From an uncultured Spirochaetales bacterium (GTDB lineage: Bacteria; Spirochaetota; Spirochaetia; Sphaerochaetales; Sphaerochaetaceae), in NCBI GenBank assembly GCA_949293595.1, contig CASFDW010000001.1, forward strand, positions 124,001 through 188,000: a DNA stretch of 64,000 bases. The letters run 5' to 3'. Of this stretch, positions 34,982 to 43,251 are shown piece after piece. The notes beneath the pieces were generated by a model. The model saw nothing but the letters and a program-made list of their open reading frames with translations. It searched no databases and was not told the origin of the DNA. The position numbers and the translations under genes were made by a program. Position 1 is the stretch's first letter. Each line of letters begins with the position of its first letter.

Positions 34982-35146
34982 TTACTTGGAAAGCTTGGAA
35001 TTGCACTGCTTGCAGACCTTGACCTTCGCCCCGTCGATTTCCCTCTCGTACAGGCACTTGACCGCAGTCCTCTTGCAAACCGGACATTCCGCCCTACCAT
35101 TGTTGAACTGGTCTCTGATTCCCGTTCCCCTATGTGCTTTGGACAT
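34982..35146 (-). CDS. Small zinc-ribbon protein, 54 residues
   Basis: Starts MSKAHRGTGIRDQFNNGRAE and continues CPVCKRTAVKCLYEREIDGA, ending KVCKQCNSKLSK. Two CxxC pairs (CPVC and CKQC) about 27 residues apart form a probable zinc ribbon. It is very basic, as ribosomal proteins and nucleic-acid-binding ribbons are, but does not match L31, L32, L33 or L36 as I know them. The ATG has AAGGAG about 7 nt upstream and a terminator lies just after the stop, so it is a complete small gene. Function unknown. Confidence 0.75.
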   Translation of the reverse strand: MSKAHRGTGIRDQFNNGRAECPVCKRTAVKCLYEREIDGAKVKVCKQCNSKLSK

Positions 35147-35246
35147 TAGTGTTCTCCTTATTGAAATTCGCTACCATGAAACTATAGCAAATTCATCATC
35201 CGCTCGTCAAGAACAGAATCGAAGCTGCCACCCTTGAAGACGCATG

Positions 35247-35271
35247 AAAAAAAGGGGAGCCCGAGCTCCCC
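35247..35271 (-). terminator. Intrinsic terminator of the small membrane protein gene
   Basis: Read leftward, GGGGAGC and GCTCCCC form a 7-bp stem with a 4-nt loop, followed by seven T residues. Confidence 0.85.
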
Positions 35272-35277
35272 CGCCGT

Positions 35278-35679
35278 TCATTCGGTCTTCTCCCCGCCGT
35301 CGGAGCAGGATGATTCTGAAAATCCGCCTCTGGCGGAAACATCCTCGGCCTGCGCATCTATCGCCTCTTTTGCAAACCCATGCCTGTGGCAGCGATGCGC
35401 GGGACGGCATTCGGATTTCGAAAGCAGGACGAAAAGCGCCAGAAGTATCATGCCGCTTATGAAGGATGTGGCACCAAGGACCATCAACGAACTGTAAAGC
35501 CCCTGCTGGTAGCTGCTGGTACCATAATAGAGGACACGGTACGAGAACCGACCGAAGCTGTCGGAAAGCGAATATGAATAACCCGATGTCGCGACCTGGA
35601 CCGAAATGGTCAGCAGGACGACCCCCGCTATCAGAAAAAGGATCGAGAAAACCAATGCAACTATAGAATTCTTCCTCAT
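35278..35679 (-). CDS. Small membrane protein of unknown function
   Basis: A 133-residue protein with two predicted membrane segments: about residues 8-29 (VALVFSILFLIAGVVLLTIS) and about 65-87 (SLMVLGATSFISGMILLALF). Between them is a Ser/Tyr-rich loop (SGYSYSLSDSFGRFSYRVLY). The C-terminal tail of about 45 residues is hydrophilic with several His and Cys (ECRPAHRCHRHGF), a possible metal-binding patch. The ATG has AAGGAG upstream and the gene ends at its own terminator. I recognise no family. Confidence 0.68.
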   Translation of the reverse strand: MRKNSIVALVFSILFLIAGVVLLTISVQVATSGYSYSLSDSFGRFSYRVLYYGTSSYQQGLYSSLMVLGATSFISGMILLALFVLLSKSECRPAHRCHRHGFAKEAIDAQAEDVSARGGFSESSCSDGGEKTE

Positions 35680-35813
35680 GATGATTCTCCTTACACGCTT
35701 ACAACATTAATACGCGCACGGGAAAAAGTGAACAGACTTCACAAAAACTACAACATACTACAAACGGTTTCCTCAAAAGGTATGGAAAGAGCATCCGTGC
35801 ACGGAGCCCCACG

Positions 35814-36383
35814 TCAAACGTCCCGCTGCTGCCTTCCGAGGATCATGGTGACAACACGTCCGAGACCGTCGCACCTGTCCATCTGCAGATCCCTGACGGA
35901 GAAACCGGCGCATCCGAGAGCCTGGAGCATGTCAGGGAGGAAATGAAACCTCAGGCGGAGGATTTCGTCCGAATACCAGCTGGGATAATCGACCATTCCG
36001 ACAGTGGCCGCCGGCGAATCCGCAAACGAGATGTAGAGTATCCCGCCGCAGTCCAGGGCATCATGACAGTCCAGAAGGAAGGATGCGAGGCTTTTTGATG
36101 AAAGGAACATCACATGAAGCGGCGCCGCGATGAAATCATACGTGTCTTTTACGGGAAAGGAGACCTCTCCGCATTCATCCTCCCCTATGGCCGCGGGAAG
36201 CGGGACGGCGGTGGAAAGCACATCGATGCGGGCATCAGGGGCGAATGTATGGAAAAACGGGTAAAGGGCTCCGGCGAACGGACCTGCAAGCAGGATCCGA
36301 CCGACATCCTTCCTGTACGTCAGCGCGGTACCGGCATGTCTGAAGAGACGTGCGTTGGAGCGCATCCAAGCTTGAATCGACAT
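35814..36383 (-). CDS. Probable SAM-methyltransferase-like protein
   Basis: A 189-residue protein with a Rossmann-like outline: VGRILLAGPFAGALYPFFHT as a possible motif I (unusual, without the G-x-G-x-G pattern), DARIDVLSTAV as the acidic strand, then YDFIAAPLHVMFLSSKSLAS and LDCGGILYISFADSP, typical of strands 4 and 5. Motif I is weak, so binding of SAM is uncertain. I chose the ATG at 36383 because a promoter ends 7 nt before it, although an in-frame ATG four codons earlier exists. No neighbour suggests a substrate. Confidence 0.55.
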   Translation of the reverse strand: MSIQAWMRSNARLFRHAGTALTYRKDVGRILLAGPFAGALYPFFHTFAPDARIDVLSTAVPLPAAIGEDECGEVSFPVKDTYDFIAAPLHVMFLSSKSLASFLLDCHDALDCGGILYISFADSPAATVGMVDYPSWYSDEILRLRFHFLPDMLQALGCAGFSVRDLQMDRCDGLGRVVTMILGRQQRDV

Positions 36384-36390
36384 GCCATAT

Positions 36391-36419
36391 ATCATAGCAC
36401 GTGGACGGCTCAGGGGCAA
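36391..36419 (-). promoter_or_regulatory. Promoter of the methyltransferase-like gene (leaderless arrangement)
   Basis: TTGCCC and TATGAT, read leftward, are 17 bp apart. The -10 ends 7 nt before the ATG at 36383 and no Shine-Dalgarno sequence is present. Confidence 0.5.
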
Positions 36420-36507
36420 ACACCACGCACTAATATTTTATTGAATATCCAACTCCTTATAGTAAAAGGAATTATCTTTAAAACCGGATATTTTGTATTT
36501 TTTCTTA

Positions 36508-36536
36508 TTGACTTGCGGGGTTTTTTGTTCCATAGT
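36508..36536 (+). promoter_or_regulatory. Promoter of the potABCD operon
   Basis: TTGACT and CATAGT with a 17-bp spacer; the leader would be about 57 nt and holds AGGAGG. Confidence 0.6.
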
Positions 36537-36599
36537 GCGGGAAGGAAGGGAATGCTTTCCCGCCGGACATTTGATATGCTCAGGAGGATTGGATAGACG

Positions 36600-37763
36600 T
36601 TGGACGCTCAATCTGATTCCGTGCTCCAGAAGAAAGGAGTATCCGTCCTGGTCAGGAACGTGACCAGGAGCTATGGGGATTTCAAGGCCCTGGACGACGT
36701 CAGCCTTGAGATCCAGAAAGGAGAGTTCTTCTCCCTTCTCGGACCTTCGGGATGTGGCAAAACCACGCTTTTAAGGATCATAGCGGGATTCGACAGCCCG
36801 GATTGCGGGCAGGTCATGTTCGACGACAGGAACATACTTCCGCTTCCTCCTGAAAAAAGGAACAGCAACACCGTATTCCAGACCTATGCCCTTTTCCCCC
36901 ATCTGACGGTGTTCGACAACATCGCTTTTCCCCTCAGGTTGAAGAAACTTGACAAACGCACCATCGGGGAGAGGGTCAGGAAATACGTCCACATGGTCCA
37001 GCTGGACGAGCATCTCGACAAGAAGCCAAACCAGCTCTCGGGCGGACAGAAGCAGAGGGTGGCCATCGCAAGGGCCCTGATCAACGATCCCAGCGTACTG
37101 CTTCTGGACGAACCCCTTTCCGCGCTTGACGCGAAGCTGAGGCAGAACCTGCTCGTGGAGCTTGACGAGATCCATGACAAGGTCGGGATCACGTTCATAT
37201 ATGTCACACACGACCAGTCCGAGGCGCTGAGCGTGTCCGACCGCATCGCGGTCATGAACCACGGCAGGGTGCTGCAGGTCGGAACGCCGTACGAGATTTA
37301 CGAGGCCCCGGCCACGGAATTCGTCGCCAGATTCATCGGGGAGACGAACATATATCCATGCACGGTGGAAAGCTGCGAGAGGTACGAGGACGAATACCTC
37401 GTCACCGCGGATGTTCCGGACCTGGGGAAGAAGGTCACCGTCACGGATATCGAGAGAATCGAGCCCGGAGCCAGGATGTTTTTCACAATCCGTCCGGAAA
37501 AGGTCAGGATCAGGCTTCAGGAAGACAGCACCGTAGAGAAGGAGAACCCGCTCATAAACCGTTTTTCCGGCTACGTCGACGAACCGGTCTACTCCGGTTT
37601 CCAATCCAAGTTCTACGTAAGACTTGACAACGGCACCACGATAAAGGTGTTCAAGCAGCACACGACATACCTCGACGATGGTCCGGAGATAGAATGGAAG
37701 GATTCTGTGCATGTCTCATGGAGGGCCCTGGACGGCTATCTTGTCAAGGAGAAGGACGTATGA
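36600..37763 (+). CDS. potA: Spermidine/putrescine ABC transporter ATP-binding protein PotA
   Basis: ATPase of 387 residues that energises polyamine import. Walker A is LLGPSGCGKTTLLRIIAGFD, the signature LSGGQKQRVAIARALI and Walker B VLLLDEPLSALDAKL; the switch His is in YVTHDQSEALSVSDRIAVM. The C-terminal TOBE-like regulatory domain (from about 245) is present. The start is TTG, 12 nt after AGGAGG, a somewhat long spacing; a later GTG is possible. Co-transcribed with potB, potC and two potD genes. Specificity for polyamines follows from the whole operon rather than from this protein alone. Confidence 0.9.
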   Translation: MDAQSDSVLQKKGVSVLVRNVTRSYGDFKALDDVSLEIQKGEFFSLLGPSGCGKTTLLRIIAGFDSPDCGQVMFDDRNILPLPPEKRNSNTVFQTYALFPHLTVFDNIAFPLRLKKLDKRTIGERVRKYVHMVQLDEHLDKKPNQLSGGQKQRVAIARALINDPSVLLLDEPLSALDAKLRQNLLVELDEIHDKVGITFIYVTHDQSEALSVSDRIAVMNHGRVLQVGTPYEIYEAPATEFVARFIGETNIYPCTVESCERYEDEYLVTADVPDLGKKVTVTDIERIEPGARMFFTIRPEKVRIRLQEDSTVEKENPLINRFSGYVDEPVYSGFQSKFYVRLDNGTTIKVFKQHTTYLDDGPEIEWKDSVHVSWRALDGYLVKEKDV

Positions 37764-38662
37764 GGAGCCCGTCGGAGAGAAGGAAAAGGCTGCTCGGGTA
37801 TGCATACTCCCTGCCTTCGGGGCTCTGGATAACATTCTTCTTTTCCATACCGCTTGCGATAATCATCCTGTACTCGTTCCTGGAGAAGGGGCTGTACGGC
37901 GGGGTTGTATGGAAATTCAGCCTTGCCGCCTACAGATCCATGTTCAACCCCTCGTTCGGGATTGTGATCTGGAGGACACTCTGGATCACGGTTGTGAGCA
38001 CCGCCATCTGCATGCTGCTCGCCCTCCCCTGCGGATACGCCATGGCCAGGGCGAGGAAACTTCAGACACTACTGTTGTTTTTGATAATAATACCGTTCTG
38101 GACGAACAGCCTGATAAGGGTCTATGCATGGATAAACCTGCTCAGCACCGAGGGAGTGGTCAACAACATACTCATGGCGCTTAGGATAATCAAGGCACCG
38201 CTTCCGCTTATCTACAACAACGGATCGGTGATACTCGTGCTCGTATACATGTACCTGCCGTTCGCCATCCTTCCGCTTTTCACCACCATCGACAAATTCG
38301 ATTTCACGCTCCTGGATGCCGCGAGGGACCTCGGATGCACGAAGCTTGAATCGATACTCAAGGTAATGCTTCCGAACATAAGGAGCGGTGTCACGACAAG
38401 CCTCGTGTTCACATTCATCCCGATATTCGGGGCCTACACCGTCCCGCTCCTAGTCGGAGGGATGGATTCGTCGATGGTCGGAAACATAATAGTCGACCAG
38501 GTACAGAAAACAAGGAACTGGCCCCTGGCAAGCGCTTTCAGCGTTGTACTGACGCTCATTTCGATGCTCGGGGTCCTATTCATGCTCAGGTCCGACAGCA
38601 AGGAGAAGGCAAGAAGATCCCATGGCCCTGAAGCCAGGGAGAAGGGAGGTCGGGTGCGATGA
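37760..38662 (+). CDS. potB: Spermidine/putrescine ABC transporter permease PotB
   Basis: A 300-residue inner-membrane permease with six predicted membrane segments. The EAA loop reads LLDAARDLGCTKLESILKVM then LPNIRSGVTTSLVFTFIPIF, as in PotB. An upstream block IIPFWTNSLIRVYAWINLLS is characteristic (the family has PFWTSSLIRTYAW). The start overlaps the potA stop (ATGA); a longer frame inside potA is not used. Partner of PotC. Confidence 0.93.
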   Translation: MRSPSERRKRLLGYAYSLPSGLWITFFFSIPLAIIILYSFLEKGLYGGVVWKFSLAAYRSMFNPSFGIVIWRTLWITVVSTAICMLLALPCGYAMARARKLQTLLLFLIIIPFWTNSLIRVYAWINLLSTEGVVNNILMALRIIKAPLPLIYNNGSVILVLVYMYLPFAILPLFTTIDKFDFTLLDAARDLGCTKLESILKVMLPNIRSGVTTSLVFTFIPIFGAYTVPLLVGGMDSSMVGNIIVDQVQKTRNWPLASAFSVVLTLISMLGVLFMLRSDSKEKARRSHGPEAREKGGRVR

Positions 38663-39462
38663 AGGCATACAACATGTCAAAAAGGACCTTCTGGTCCTTC
38701 TCAAATCTCTGCACGTTCTTCGTGATCCTCTTCCTTTTCATGCCTCTTTTCATGGTGACTGCATACTCCTTCAACTCGTCAAAATCGATGATATGGGAGG
38801 GATTCTCGCTCAGATGGTATATCGAGCTGTTCACGAAAAGCGAGGCGCTTTGGCGTGCCGTCGCCAACAGCGTGCTCATCGCCATCACCTCGAGCGCGGT
38901 CGCCACGGTGCTGGGCACGACAGTGGCGATAGGCCTGAAATGGTACGACTTCCGTTTCAAGAAATACATCTCCACCGTTACCTTTTTGCCGATGGTGCTG
39001 CCGGAGGTCATAATAGGAATCTCAATGCTCATTTTCTTCTCGGCGATAAACCTTCCGCTGGGAAAATTCAGCATATTCATCGCGCATACGACCTTCAACC
39101 TTCCGTTCGTCTACATGCTAATATCCGCCCGGCTGGATGAATTCGATTTCTCGACGGTCGAGGCGGCAAGGGATCTCGGCGCGACAGAGAGGCAGACGCT
39201 TGTGAAGGTGGTCATACCATCGATCATGCCAGGCATCGCCTCCGCCCTGCTCATGAGCGTCACGATGAGTCTCGAGGATTTCGTCATCACGTTCTTCGTG
39301 TCCGGACCAGGATCCGGGACACTCCCCCTGTATGTGTACTCATCGATAAGATACGGTGTCTCGCCAGTCATAAACGCGCTGTCCTTTGTGATGATTTTTG
39401 CTACAATGGTCTTGGCATTCATTTTCAGAAGATTCTTGAAGCAGGTAGCCGCTTCAAGCTAG
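38659..39462 (+). CDS. potC: Spermidine/putrescine ABC transporter permease PotC
   Basis: A 267-residue permease with six predicted membrane segments. The N-terminal segment is followed by YSFNSSKSMIWEGFSLRWYI, matching PotC (the family has SFNxSR...W.GFSLKWY). The EAA loop is TVEAARDLGATERQTLVKVV then IPSIMPGIASALLMSVTMSL with EDFVITFFVSGP, a PotC hallmark. Coupled to potB by ATGA; the first binding-protein gene begins 12 bp after its stop. Confidence 0.93.
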   Translation: MKAYNMSKRTFWSFSNLCTFFVILFLFMPLFMVTAYSFNSSKSMIWEGFSLRWYIELFTKSEALWRAVANSVLIAITSSAVATVLGTTVAIGLKWYDFRFKKYISTVTFLPMVLPEVIIGISMLIFFSAINLPLGKFSIFIAHTTFNLPFVYMLISARLDEFDFSTVEAARDLGATERQTLVKVVIPSIMPGIASALLMSVTMSLEDFVITFFVSGPGSGTLPLYVYSSIRYGVSPVINALSFVMIFATMVLAFIFRRFLKQVAASS

Positions 39463-39474
39463 GAGACAGGAATA

Positions 39475-40533
39475 TTGAACATCAGGAACACACTTTTCAA
39501 AGCCGCAATCGCCGTTCTGCTGCCGTTATCGGTGCTGTCATGCTCGAAGGATGATTCAAAGACGCTGCATCTGTACAACTGGACGTATTACACCCCGGAC
39601 AGCATACTTGAGAAATTCGAGGAGGAAACAGGGATAAAGGTCATCGTCGACAACTTCTCGTCGAACGAGGAGATGTTCGCAAAGCTGCAGGCCGGAGGCG
39701 GAAAGGGGTATGACATAATAGTCCCATCCGCGGACTACACCTCGATAATGATCAAGGAAGGTCTTGTACGGAAGCTGGACAAATCCTTGTTGCCGAATCT
39801 CGTGAACATCTCCCCGCTGGTGCATGAGAAGGCCACCTACGACCCGGAGATGGATTATTCCGTCCCCTACTTCATGGGCTCCTCCGGAATAGCCGTAAAC
39901 AAAAAGAAGCTCGCCGAGGCGGGCATCGGCTACGATAGGAGCTGGATGATCTTCTCCGACACCCGTCTTTCAGGAAAGATGAGCATGCTCGACGACATGA
40001 GGGAGGTCATGGGTGCCGCACTCAGGAAGCTTGGATACAGCGTGAACACGACAGACGGGACGCAGCTGGACGAGGCTTCGAGGCTCATAGAGGAGCAATG
40101 GAAACCGAATCTGGTGAAATTCGATGCCGAAAGCTTTGCGAAAAGCTTCGGACGCGGTGAATTCTGGGTCGTCCACTGCTATCCGGAGGCCGTGTTCGAG
40201 GAAGTCGGTGAAAACAACTGGAAGGACATAGATTTCTTCATTCCCGAGGAAGGAGGCTGCATGTACATAGACAACATGGTCATTCCGGAGGGTGCGAGGA
40301 ACGTGGAGGGTGCGCATGCCTTCATCAACTTCTTCCACCGCCCGGACGTGCACGCGATGTTCCTGGACGAGTTCAATTTCCCCGCGACCACGAATCCCGC
40401 GGCAGCCGGATACACGACCACCGAGCCGTTCTTCCAGCCCGAGGAGCTTGACTCCTGCGAGCTGATAATGGACATCGGAGCAGATCTGGAGAAATACAAC
40501 TCCAGATGGCAGAAGATAAGATATACGAAATAA
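39475..40533 (+). CDS. potD: Polyamine-binding lipoprotein PotD, first copy
   Basis: Extracytoplasmic binding protein of 352 residues for the PotABC importer. It has a lipoprotein signal with lipobox LSVLSC, then HLYNWTYYTPDSILEKFEEE, the PotD/PotF opening. Further family blocks are SNEEMFAKLQAGGGKGYD, IIVPSADYTSIMIKEGLV and VPYFMGSSGIAVN. Ligand-contacting aromatic and acidic residues (W in NWTYY, D in PSADY, W in FWVVHCY) are kept. The start is TTG with AGGAG 9 nt upstream. A second, very similar potD follows. Confidence 0.92.
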   Translation: MNIRNTLFKAAIAVLLPLSVLSCSKDDSKTLHLYNWTYYTPDSILEKFEEETGIKVIVDNFSSNEEMFAKLQAGGGKGYDIIVPSADYTSIMIKEGLVRKLDKSLLPNLVNISPLVHEKATYDPEMDYSVPYFMGSSGIAVNKKKLAEAGIGYDRSWMIFSDTRLSGKMSMLDDMREVMGAALRKLGYSVNTTDGTQLDEASRLIEEQWKPNLVKFDAESFAKSFGRGEFWVVHCYPEAVFEEVGENNWKDIDFFIPEEGGCMYIDNMVIPEGARNVEGAHAFINFFHRPDVHAMFLDEFNFPATTNPAAAGYTTTEPFFQPEELDSCELIMDIGADLEKYNSRWQKIRYTK

Positions 40534-40551
40534 TGTGGAGCTGAGACCAAT

Positions 40552-41610
40552 ATGAAAAAATACGGCATGTCCGGACTTCTCGTCCTCATCGCGATGCTTG
40601 TGGCGCTATCGTCATGTGCCAAGCAGGATGACGGCAACACGCTTTATCTGTACAACTGGACCTACTACACCCCGCAGTCGGTCCTGGACGCATTCGAGCA
40701 GGAGACGGGGATCAAGGTCGTCGTGGACAGCTTCTCAAGCAACGAGGAGATGTTCGCAAAACTCCAGGCAGGAGGCGGGAAGGGATACGACCTCATAATT
40801 CCATCCGCGGACTACACCCAGATCATGATCAAGCTAGGGATGCTGGAGAAGATCGACCATGCGAGGATCCCGAACATCTCGAACATAAGTCCCATCGTCA
40901 AGGAAAAGGCCACGTACGATCCCGGCATGGAGTATTCCGTCCCCTATTTCATGGGAACCACCGGAATAGCCGTCGACAAGGCCAGGCTCGAGGCGGCAGG
41001 AATTGATTACGGGCAATCCTATTCGATCTTCGCCGACAGCAGGCTCAAGGGCAGGATGAGCATGCTTGACGACATGCGCCAGGTGCTGGGAAGCGCGTTG
41101 CTTACCCTGGATTCAAGCATAAACACAGGGGACGAGGACATGCTTGACGAGGCCGCACGGATCGTTGAGGACGAATGGAAGCCCAACCTCGTGAAATTCG
41201 ATGCCGAAGCCTATGCGAAGAGTTTTGCCCGCGGCGAGTTCTGGGTCGTCCAGTGCTATCCGGAGGCGGTATATGCGGAAGTGGACGAAAAGGACTGGGA
41301 CAACATAGATTTCTTCATCCCGGAGGAGGGAGCATGCATGTACATAGACAATTTCGTCATACCAAAGGGAGCCAAGAACATCGACGGGGCCTACGCCTTC
41401 ATTGATTTCTTCCACAGGCCCGAGGTGCACGCAATGTTCCTCGACGAATTCAATTTCCCAGCGACCGCGAACCCTGCGGCGGAGGAATACATGACGAAGA
41501 AGCCGTTCATGTCACCGAACGATCTGGAGGGCTGCTCCCTGATACTCGACCTCGGGGAGGATCTGGAGAAATACAACTCGAGATGGGAGAAGATCAGATA
41601 CACCGACTGA
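40552..41610 (+). CDS. potD: Polyamine-binding lipoprotein PotD, second copy
   Basis: A 352-residue paralogue of the gene before it, equal in length and with long shared stretches (SNEEMFAKLQAGGGKGYD, KATYDPGMEYSVPYFMG and the C-terminal LEKYNSRWEKIRYTD against LEKYNSRWQKIRYTK). Lipobox is VALSSC. Differences cluster at a few positions near the ligand site, for example YTQIMIKLGML against YTSIMIKEGLV, which could shift the preference among polyamines. The ATG has GGAG about 10 nt upstream. Last gene of the operon, ending 1 bp before the convergent mtnP-like gene. Confidence 0.92.
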   Translation: MKKYGMSGLLVLIAMLVALSSCAKQDDGNTLYLYNWTYYTPQSVLDAFEQETGIKVVVDSFSSNEEMFAKLQAGGGKGYDLIIPSADYTQIMIKLGMLEKIDHARIPNISNISPIVKEKATYDPGMEYSVPYFMGTTGIAVDKARLEAAGIDYGQSYSIFADSRLKGRMSMLDDMRQVLGSALLTLDSSINTGDEDMLDEAARIVEDEWKPNLVKFDAEAYAKSFARGEFWVVQCYPEAVYAEVDEKDWDNIDFFIPEEGACMYIDNFVIPKGAKNIDGAYAFIDFFHRPEVHAMFLDEFNFPATANPAAEEYMTKKPFMSPNDLEGCSLILDLGEDLEKYNSRWEKIRYTD

Positions 41611-41611
41611 A

Positions 41612-42316
41612 TCAGCCGAGCACGTCGCGCGATATCCCCATGACATTTCCGGAGAGTCTTTTCAGGCTCTCCTTTTCTATGAACGACACCCCCTCCTCGT
41701 CGAGCCCTGCGGCCCAGTTGATGGAGAAGCACACGCTCAGAAGCCTTATTCCGAGCTCATGGATCAGGTTGACCTCCGGATTCAACGTCATCCCGACAAC
41801 GTCCGCACCGAGGGCGCGGTAGGCCCTTATCTCCGCAGGACTCTCGAGTCTCGGGCCGTTGGTTGTGACGTATATGAGCGACGGGGATACCGACACGTTC
41901 CTTCCGATGGCCTTCTTGAAGAAACCGATCTTCATTTCCTCGTCGAAAATACCGACCATCGCCGAATGCCTGACCGGATTGTCGATCCCGTCGAAAAAAG
42001 TGGAGCCGCGCATGGAGGTGAAATCTATGAAATCGGAAACCATCCCTATGCCTGTGGGCAGTAGCTTCTGGGTGATGGATCCGACAGCATGTGTCGTTAT
42101 CACCTTTTCCACGCCCATGTCCTTCAGGAACTGGACGTTCGCCCTGTAGTTTATCATCGAAGGCGCAAGGACATGCCCCTTTTTATGCCTGAGCACGAAC
42201 AAAATGTCGTCGTCGACAAGATAGTCGACCTCGCCGTATCTGGTGGCGGCGGTACAAATATGGCTGTCGGACGAAAAGAAATCCTCCGTGCTGGTGCCTA
42301 TGATCATCGCATTCAT
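41612..42316 (-). CDS. Purine nucleoside/MTA phosphorylase family protein
   Basis: A 234-residue member of the PNP/MTAP family 2, probably cleaving methylthioadenosine (or methylthioinosine) to the base and methylthioribose 1-phosphate. Blocks are HKKGHVLAPSMINYRANVQF, VEKVITTHAVGSITQKLLPT and YVTTNGPRLESPAEIRAYRA, then LGADVVGMTLNPEVNLIHEL, corresponding to the family's G-x-D-x-V-G-M-T. Base specificity (the Asn/Asp choice) cannot be fixed: the usual MTAP Met-Thr context is kept with Asn-Pro after it. It overlaps the mtnA-like stop by 4 bp and belongs to a three-gene operon. Confidence 0.82.
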   Translation of the reverse strand: MNAMIIGTSTEDFFSSDSHICTAATRYGEVDYLVDDDILFVLRHKKGHVLAPSMINYRANVQFLKDMGVEKVITTHAVGSITQKLLPTGIGMVSDFIDFTSMRGSTFFDGIDNPVRHSAMVGIFDEEMKIGFFKKAIGRNVSVSPSLIYVTTNGPRLESPAEIRAYRALGADVVGMTLNPEVNLIHELGIRLLSVCFSINWAAGLDEEGVSFIEKESLKRLSGNVMGISRDVLG

Positions 42317-43251
42317 TTCTCAACTCCCCTTGGCGTCACAACGCCGGAAACAAGATCCTTTTCCATAACGTCGAAGGCCGGATAAAGCGCGTCTATGCCC
42401 TCCCCCGTTATCCTTTTGCCACAGAATTCAAGGACCTCCACGCCGTTTCTGTATTCGAGCTCCAGCTCCCTGTCCGGGCTCTTTTCGAGTGCGAAGGCGT
42501 AGTACGGCACACCGTAGCGCTTTGCCGCAACGGCATTTGCAAGCGTGCCCACCTTGTTGACAACAGCACCGCACTCCATGTAAAGGTCGCAGGCGGTCAT
42601 GTACAGAGAGACAAGACCGCCTTTCATAAGCCCTGCCCCCATGCCATCGGTCACAAGTGTGCAGCGGATGCCCATCTCGTGCAATGCCGGTGCCGTGAGC
42701 CTCGCCCCCTGGAGATACGGTCTCGTCTCATTGACGTAGACCCTCACATCCTTGCCTTCCATCACCGCCCTTTTGACGGAGAGAAGGAAGGAATGCTCCG
42801 CGAAGCACGTGGTGAGGATTCCCGCACCGTCGCTTATCAGGGCACTGCCATAGTAGCTCATCTTCTCATAGCAGGAGTCGTATCGGGCAAGGATGCGTGC
42901 AACCTCCATCCTTATGTCCGCACCCTGCCTGCAGGATTCCAGAAGGCCTTCCAAAGCATGGGCCATCGTCCTGTTTGTCCTCCTGGACGAAGCAAGCAAC
43001 GCGGCTGCCTCGTCGAGGTCGCGGCCCTGGTCCGCCGCCATGATCATCGTCCGGAGCGCCGTCTCGAGAGGTCCCCCACCCTGCGTGACCATGGCGGAAA
43101 GGGCCGAGGCGACATCCTCCACGGTCCTGCATTCGACATATTCCTGTTCGAAAGGAAGCCTGCGCCTGTCCAAAATGAGTATGCGTCCGTCCTCGTAACG
43201 GCAGAGGTTCGCACTGCGCAGGAAGCCTGGCAGAAGGGTCTGTATGTCCAT
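42313..43251 (-). CDS. Methylthioribose-1-phosphate isomerase-like protein (MtnA/eIF2B family)
   Basis: A 312-residue protein of the aIF2B/MtnA family. MtnA turns methylthioribose 1-phosphate into methylthioribulose 1-phosphate. Matching blocks are ILDRRRLPFEQEYVECRTVE, the catalytic Cys region ILTTCFAE, VYVNETRPYLQGARLTA, the catalytic Asp in TLVTDGMGAGLMK, and GAVVNKVGTLANAVAAKRYG. The phosphate-binding R-G-A-P motif of MtnA is replaced by QGGGP, so the substrate may differ. Its start shares 1 nt with the deaminase stop. Next to the mtnP-like gene it fits a methylthioadenosine salvage or shunt step. Confidence 0.8.
   Translation of the reverse strand: MDIQTLLPGFLRSANLCRYEDGRILILDRRRLPFEQEYVECRTVEDVASALSAMVTQGGGPLETALRTMIMAADQGRDLDEAAALLASSRRTNRTMAHALEGLLESCRQGADIRMEVARILARYDSCYEKMSYYGSALISDGAGILTTCFAEHSFLLSVKRAVMEGKDVRVYVNETRPYLQGARLTAPALHEMGIRCTLVTDGMGAGLMKGGLVSLYMTACDLYMECGAVVNKVGTLANAVAAKRYGVPYYAFALEKSPDRELELEYRNGVEVLEFCGKRITGEGIDALYPAFDVMEKDLVSGVVTPRGVEK

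Noticed and set aside
39475..41610. Direct repeat from a mobile element
   Set aside because: The similarity is explained by two paralogous potD genes; no terminal repeats or transposase are present.
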